DNA of 18,688 bases from NCBI GenBank assembly GCA_946406305.1, contig CAMJKC010000014.1:1-18688 (forward strand), written 5' to 3'. Under the pieces are notes generated by a model. The model searched no databases. It had not been told where the DNA came from and was given only the letters and a program-made list of their open reading frames with translations. How positions within the stretch are numbered: the first letter of the stretch is position 1; each line of letters begins with the position of its first letter. Positions 15,281-18,688 of the stretch are shown here, one piece after another. Origin of the DNA: an uncultured Lachnospiraceae bacterium. Lineage in GTDB: Bacteria > Bacillota > Clostridia > Lachnospirales > Lachnospiraceae. The position numbers were made by a program, and so were the translations under genes.

Positions 15281-15309
15281 TTGACAAGTATACCATATAG
15301 GGGTATAAT
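15281..15309 (+). promoter_or_regulatory. csoR-copA promoter with an operator-like inverted repeat in the spacer
   Basis: A consensus promoter, TTGACA (15281-15286) and TATAAT (15304-15309) with 17 bases between, precedes csoR. The spacer holds the inverted repeat TATACC (15289-15294) and GGTATA (15302-15307), part of TATACCatataGGGGTATA, which overlaps the -10 box. The C/G tract flanked by TATA resembles CsoR/CopY-class copper operators. CsoR bound here would block RNA polymerase until Cu(I) releases it. Boxes are seen; repressor binding is inferred from the adjacent csoR gene. Confidence 0.8.
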
Positions 15310-15337
15310 GTATAAGAAAGTGGAGGTGTGAAAAAAT

Positions 15338-15634
15338 ATGAATAGTGAATATATACATAAATATAAAAAGAGGACAGACGAAGAAAAAAATAAATTAATC
15401 ACAAGGCTTAAAAAAATTGAGGGGCAGATAAGAGGCATTATAAAAATGGTAGATAATGATGAATATTGCCCAAAGATTTTAGAGCAAGCGACAGCTGCTA
15501 ACAATGCAATAAATAGTTTTAGTAAAGAATTGTTATCTTGCCACATTAAGAATTGTGTGAAGAAGGACATTATAGATGGTAATGATAAAGCGATAGAAGA
15601 ATTTGTTAAAATCATAAATAAGATGATGAAATAA
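15338..15634 (+). CDS. csoR: CsoR-type copper-sensing transcriptional repressor
   Basis: CsoR/RcnR-family proteins are small all-helical tetramers that leave the DNA on binding metal. The 98-residue length is typical. The helix-1 pattern RLKKIEGQIRGIIKMV (23-38) is the family hallmark. The Cu(I) ligand triad of CsoR is present as Cys44 (in EYC), His69 and Cys73 (in CHIKNC), with an extra Cys68. The Cys-His-Cys set points to copper rather than to the nickel/cobalt-sensing RcnR or persulfide-sensing CstR branches. GGAGGTG (15322-15328) precedes the ATG. It is transcribed from the promoter that carries its likely operator and is followed after 17 bases by copA, so it should autoregulate the copper operon. 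Confidence in the family is high and in copper specificity good. Confidence 0.9.
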   Translation: MNSEYIHKYKKRTDEEKNKLITRLKKIEGQIRGIIKMVDNDEYCPKILEQATAANNAINSFSKELLSCHIKNCVKKDIIDGNDKAIEEFVKIINKMMK

Positions 15635-15651
15635 GAAGGAGGTTAAACCTT

Positions 15652-18195
15652 ATGAAACAATATATAGTAACGGGTATGAGTTGTGCAGCTTGTCAAGCAA
15701 GAGTAGAAAAGGCAGTTAGCAAAGTTAAAGGTGTAGATTCAGTAGCAGTGAGTTTACTCACAAACTCTATGGGAGTTGAAGGAAATGCAGATGACAAAGA
15801 TATAATACAGGCTGTTGTAAATGCAGGATATAATGCTACTGTCAAAGGAGAAAAAAAAGAAGTTTCAAGTGATGAAGAAGCATTAAAAGATACAGAGACT
15901 CCAAAGTTAAAAAAGAGGCTTATAGCATCAAGTGTTTTCTTGATTATACTTATGTATATAACTATGGGACACAATATGCTAAATCTTCCAATTCCTAAAT
16001 TCTTAAATCACAATCATATAGGTCTCGCAATAACTCAAATGTTACTTGCAATTATCGTAATGATGATTAACAATAAATTTTTTGTAAGTGGATTTAAATC
16101 ACTTATGATGAGAAGTCCTAATATGGATACTTTAGTCGCTCTTGGTTCATCAATTTCATTTTTGTGGAGTTTATTTGTTTTATATGAGATGACAGTAATG
16201 GTGACAAATGGTAGTTTAAATTCATCTCTTATGGAAATTTATCACAATGAATTATATTTTGAATCTGCTGCTATGATACCTACACTTATAACTATAGGAA
16301 AAATGCTTGAAGCGATGTCAAAAGGCAGAACGACAGATGCATTAAAGTCTTTAATGAAACTTGCTCCAAAAACTGCAGTAATAGTTGTAAATGGGAAGGA
16401 AGAAAAAGTTGATATAAGTGAAGTGAAAGTCGGAGATTTATTTGTTGTAAGACCTGGAGATAGCATTCCAGTTGATGGTGTGGTAGTAGAAGGAAGTAGT
16501 GCAGTGAATGAATCTTCACTCACTGGGGAATCTATACCAGTAGATAAAATTGTAGGAGATAAAGTGAGTGCAGCTACTATTAACCAGTCTGGATTTTTAA
16601 AATGTAAAGCAGTAAGAGTTGGAAAAGATACTACCTTGAGTCAAATTATAAATATGGTATCTGATGCGGCTGCGACAAAAGCACCTATAGCTCGCACCGC
16701 CGATAAAGTATCAGGTATTTTTGTCCCTTTTGTAATAATAGTAGCATTTTTAGTAACATTAGTATGGATTATTTTAGGGCAGGATGTGAGTTTCTCTTTA
16801 GCAAGAGGGATATCTGTATTAGTTATTTCTTGCCCTTGTGCACTTGGGCTTGCTACTCCTGTAGCGATAATGGTAGGAAATGGTATAGGTGCGAGAAATG
16901 GTATCTTATTTAAAAACAGTGAATCACTTGAAAACACAGGTAAAATTAAAATTTTAGCCCTTGATAAAACTGGAACCATAACAAAAGGAGAGCCAAAAGT
17001 TGTAGATATATATGTGAGTGATAAAAATGAGAAATTAAAAAAAGTTTCAAGTGATAATTTGAATGAAGAAGAAAAAGAATTTGTATCTATTTGTTATGCA
17101 CTTGAAAAAAAATCAGAGCATCCTCTTGCTAAAGCTATAGTTTTATATGCGAAAGATTTATCAAAAAAATATAATATCAATGAAATTATAGATTCTAATA
17201 TTTCAGATTTTAAATCTGTGGCTGGAAATGGAGTTGAAGCGAATATTTTAGGGACAATGTCACATGGTGGAAATCTTAATTATATATCAAATTTTATAAA
17301 TTTAACTGACGAAATGAAAAAGTTAGTAGAAGATTTGTCAAATGATGGAAAGACTCCAATGCTTTTTGAAAAAAATAAAAAGCTAATTGGTATAATAGCA
17401 GTGTCTGATGTAATTAAAGATGACTCAAGTGAAGCAATAAGAGAAATTAAAAAAATGGGCATAAAGGTATGCATGTTGACAGGGGATAACAAGAAAACTG
17501 CAAATGCAATGGGAAGGCTTGCTTGTGTAGATGAGGTAATAGCAGAAGTAATGCCAGATGGAAAGGAAGAAGTGATAAAAAATTTAAAAAAACAAGGCAG
17601 AGTAGCAATGGTGGGGGATGGTATAAATGATGCAGTTGCTTTAACGAGGGCAGACATAGGAATAGCAATTGGTGCTGGAACAGATGTGGCTATTGATAGT
17701 GCAGATGTAGTACTTATGAATAGTAAATTGACAGATGTTCTTTTTGCTATAAGGTTAAGTAAAAAAGTATTAAAAAATATATATGAAAATTTGTTTTGGG
17801 CATTTTTTTATAATGTGATTTGTATTCCTCTTGCTGCAGGGGTATATAGTTATAAAATGAATCCAATGATAGGTGCAATGGCTATGAGTTTATCAAGTTT
17901 TACAGTATGTATGAATGCATTAAGGCTTAATTTGATGAATATAAGTGGTGAAAAAAATAATAAAAAAATTAAAAATAAAGGAGAAAAAAATATGGAAAAA
18001 ATAGTTAAAGTTAAAGGTATGATGTGTGAGCATTGTGAAATGAGAGTTAGTGAAGCTCTTAAAAAAATTGATGGTGTAGTAGCTGCAAAAGCAGACCACA
18101 ATAAGAATACTGTTCTATTAAATGTAACAAAAGATATTGACGATAATTTGATAAAAAATACGATAACAGAAGCGGGATATGAATATATAGCATAA
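15652..18195 (+). CDS. copA: Copper-exporting P1B-1 ATPase CopA with a fused C-terminal CopZ-like domain
   Basis: CopA pumps Cu(I) out of the cell at the cost of ATP. In order: an N-terminal HMA domain with GMSCAAC (Cys11, Cys14); membrane helices from about 91; TGES actuator loop (291-294); the copper-site CPC (394-396); phosphorylation motif DKTGT with Asp438; HP pair His490-Pro491; GDGIND (655-660); and final helices with YN (720-721) and MxxSS (745-749). These last two, with CPC, mark the Cu(I) P1B-1 class. CopA proteins usually end near residue 765. Here an Asn/Lys-rich linker (767-780) leads to a second HMA domain (781-847) with GMMCEHC, which looks like CopZ. The ribosome site is AAGGAGG (15636-15642), 9 bases before the ATG. 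No strong terminator follows. The linker may be a stop-codon loss or an indel in an A-run; see the separate internal start. Confidence 0.95.
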   Translation: MKQYIVTGMSCAACQARVEKAVSKVKGVDSVAVSLLTNSMGVEGNADDKDIIQAVVNAGYNATVKGEKKEVSSDEEALKDTETPKLKKRLIASSVFLIILMYITMGHNMLNLPIPKFLNHNHIGLAITQMLLAIIVMMINNKFFVSGFKSLMMRSPNMDTLVALGSSISFLWSLFVLYEMTVMVTNGSLNSSLMEIYHNELYFESAAMIPTLITIGKMLEAMSKGRTTDALKSLMKLAPKTAVIVVNGKEEKVDISEVKVGDLFVVRPGDSIPVDGVVVEGSSAVNESSLTGESIPVDKIVGDKVSAATINQSGFLKCKAVRVGKDTTLSQIINMVSDAAATKAPIARTADKVSGIFVPFVIIVAFLVTLVWIILGQDVSFSLARGISVLVISCPCALGLATPVAIMVGNGIGARNGILFKNSESLENTGKIKILALDKTGTITKGEPKVVDIYVSDKNEKLKKVSSDNLNEEEKEFVSICYALEKKSEHPLAKAIVLYAKDLSKKYNINEIIDSNISDFKSVAGNGVEANILGTMSHGGNLNYISNFINLTDEMKKLVEDLSNDGKTPMLFEKNKKLIGIIAVSDVIKDDSSEAIREIKKMGIKVCMLTGDNKKTANAMGRLACVDEVIAEVMPDGKEEVIKNLKKQGRVAMVGDGINDAVALTRADIGIAIGAGTDVAIDSADVVLMNSKLTDVLFAIRLSKKVLKNIYENLFWAFFYNVICIPLAAGVYSYKMNPMIGAMAMSLSSFTVCMNALRLNLMNISGEKNNKKIKNKGEKNMEKIVKVKGMMCEHCEMRVSEALKKIDGVVAAKADHNKNTVLLNVTKDIDDNLIKNTITEAGYEYIA
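17977..17983 (+). promoter_or_regulatory. Internal Shine-Dalgarno inside copA
   Basis: AAAGGAG lies 8 bases before the in-frame ATG at 17992, within an A/T-only stretch (17951-17991). Its match and spacing are as good as those of genuine gene starts in this window, which suggests initiation inside copA. Confidence 0.6.
17992..18195 (+). CDS. Putative internally initiated CopZ-like copper chaperone, in frame with copA
   Basis: Starting at the ATG at 17992 (codon 781 of copA) gives a 67-residue protein. It has the size and pattern of CopZ: a short beta strand, the MxCxxC-type site GMMCEHC (Cys12, Cys15), then EALKKIDGVV and a C-terminal EAGYEYIA. CopZ carries Cu(I) in the cytoplasm to CopA and CsoR. 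The start has its own AAAGGAG 8 bases upstream. The same residues also form the C-terminal domain of full-length CopA. Either both products are made, or the two genes are truly separate and the fusion comes from an indel in an A-run. E. coli copA also makes a chaperone as well as the pump, by programmed frameshifting; internal initiation would be a different route. The domain is certain; separate expression is inferred. Confidence 0.55.
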   Translation: MEKIVKVKGMMCEHCEMRVSEALKKIDGVVAAKADHNKNTVLLNVTKDIDDNLIKNTITEAGYEYIA

Positions 18196-18343
18196 AAGTT
18201 ATATAAAATAAAAAAATTGGATTTTTATACTAAATTCATTTTAGTCTTAAAAAATACTTTTTAACTTTGGAATATTCATTTTTTTATTTGAAAACGGAAT
18301 TTAAAATAAGAATTTACCTTAGATAAATAATTAAAAAAAGTAG
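18196..18343 (+). other. AT-rich gap between the copper operon and the rRNA operon
   Basis: I see no gene here. ACTAAA (18229-18234) can pair with TTTAGT (18240-18245), and TTAAAAA with TTTTTAA just after, but neither has a GC-rich stem or a clean T tract. A convincing terminator for copA is therefore not visible. Confidence 0.4.
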
Positions 18344-18372
18344 TTGACATTTTATATATTATATAATATAAT
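18344..18372 (+). promoter_or_regulatory. Consensus promoter of the tRNA-Ser/rRNA operon
   Basis: TTGACA (18344-18349) and TATAAT (18367-18372) are both perfect and separated by 17 bases, within an A/T-only context. Transcription would start near 18379, about 34 bases before the tRNA. Confidence 0.85.
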
Positions 18373-18375
18373 TTT

Positions 18376-18399
18376 AAAGCTGTCCTTTGGGACAGTTTT
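18376..18399 (+). other. Hairpin at the 5' end of the rRNA precursor
   Basis: AAAGCTGTCC (18376-18385) pairs with GGACAGTTTT (18390-18399), with one G-T wobble and a TTTG loop. It starts at the expected transcription start. Only four Ts follow, so it may be a weak terminator or a 5' stabilising or processing hairpin. Confidence 0.5.
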
Positions 18400-18412
18400 A
18401 TTGACTTTATTT

Positions 18413-18498
18413 GGAAAGGTATCGAAGTGGTCATAACGAGGCGGTCTTGAAAACCGTTTGGGTGAAAGCCCACGTGGGTTCGAATCCCACCCTTTCCG
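18413..18498 (+). tRNA. tRNA-Ser (anticodon UGA)
   Basis: The cloverleaf is complete. The acceptor GGAAAGG (18413-18419) pairs with CCTTTCC (18491-18497), with discriminator G at 18498. The D stem is TCG/CGA. The anticodon stem GCGGT/ACCGT holds the loop CTTGAAA, with anticodon TGA at 18448-18450. The long variable arm GGGT-GAAA-GCCC is typical of class II tRNA-Ser. The T arm is GTGGG-TTCGAAT-CCCAC. The CCA end is not encoded. It reads UCA and other UCN codons. It lies 5' of the 16S gene under the same promoter and is probably cut from the rRNA precursor. Confidence 0.96.
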
Positions 18499-18585
18499 TT
18501 TAAAGGCGTAGCACTATGAAAATCTAGAAGAATAAGAACACAAAGAACCCGAAGATTCAAAAGAAGAAAGTAAATTTGGAAATAG

Positions 18586-18626
18586 AAGTTGCGAAGCAAC
18601 TTAAGAAATAGGTCAGTGTAACTGAC
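18586..18626 (+). other. Two perfect triloop hairpins in the 16S leader
   Basis: AAGTTGC (18586-18592) pairs with GCAACTT (18596-18602) around GAA, and GTCAGT (18612-18617) pairs with ACTGAC (18621-18626) around GTA. They sit just before the mature 16S 5' end and may act in leader folding, RNase processing or antitermination. Only the structure is seen. Confidence 0.55.
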
Positions 18627-18632
18627 AGGATT

Positions 18633-18688
<56 letters not shown>

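Noticed and set aside
15235..15615. 126-codon open frame on the minus strand over csoR and its promoter
   Set aside because: It covers the tuf terminator, the csoR promoter and csoR in antisense, and the csoR reading is clearly the real one.
18510..18560. boxA-like GTTCTTTGTGTTCTT in the 16S leader
   Set aside because: It is found only on the minus strand, so it cannot act in the rRNA transcript.

Overview
The window comes from an AT-rich, low-GC Gram-positive chromosome, most likely an anaerobic member of the Clostridia. The evidence is A/T-rich codon use, purine-rich AGGAGG ribosome binding sites, sigma-A type promoters with 17-base spacers, S12 with the Gram-positive insertion, SepF, a CsoR-type repressor and the Clostridia-like first bases of 16S rRNA. 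The insert in the EF-G G domain resembles what I remember of Lachnospiraceae EF-G, but the family cannot be fixed from this window. All genes lie on the + strand.

Region 1 (1-5907) is a cell-envelope and division cluster. It holds the end of a D-Ala-D-Ala carboxypeptidase, a HlyD-like single-pass membrane protein, SepF with an unusual Asn/Gln-rich tail, signal peptidase II (lspA), an RluA-family pseudouridine synthase, and a membrane-anchored NlpC/P60 cell-wall hydrolase. The genes overlap or nearly touch, several lack a visible Shine-Dalgarno, and the run ends at a strong terminator.

Region 2 (5895-10714) is a complete branched-chain amino acid type ABC importer: lipoprotein binding protein, two permeases and two ATPases (livJ/K-H-M-G-F order). 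Its promoter is nested in the preceding terminator. An attenuator-like hairpin lies between the binding protein and the permeases, and a terminator-like hairpin follows livF.

Region 3 (10651-15255) is the str operon: rpsL, rpsG, fusA, tuf. It has a promoter in front of rpsL, a separate extended -10 promoter in front of tuf, and a perfect terminator after tuf. A structured rpsL-rpsG spacer may be a regulatory site. No rpoBC genes lie directly upstream.

Region 4 (15281-18195) is a copper-homeostasis operon. A near-consensus promoter with an operator-like inverted repeat in its spacer drives a CsoR-type repressor and a CopA P1B-1 ATPase. CopA ends in an extra CopZ-like metal-binding domain. That domain begins at an in-frame ATG with its own well-spaced Shine-Dalgarno and follows an A-rich linker with three A7 runs. 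One gene may therefore make both the pump and a free copper chaperone. This is the most interesting feature of the window.

Region 5 (18344-18688) is the head of an rRNA operon: a consensus promoter, a short 5' hairpin, tRNA-Ser(UGA), a leader with two perfect triloop hairpins, and the first bases of 16S rRNA, cut by the window edge.
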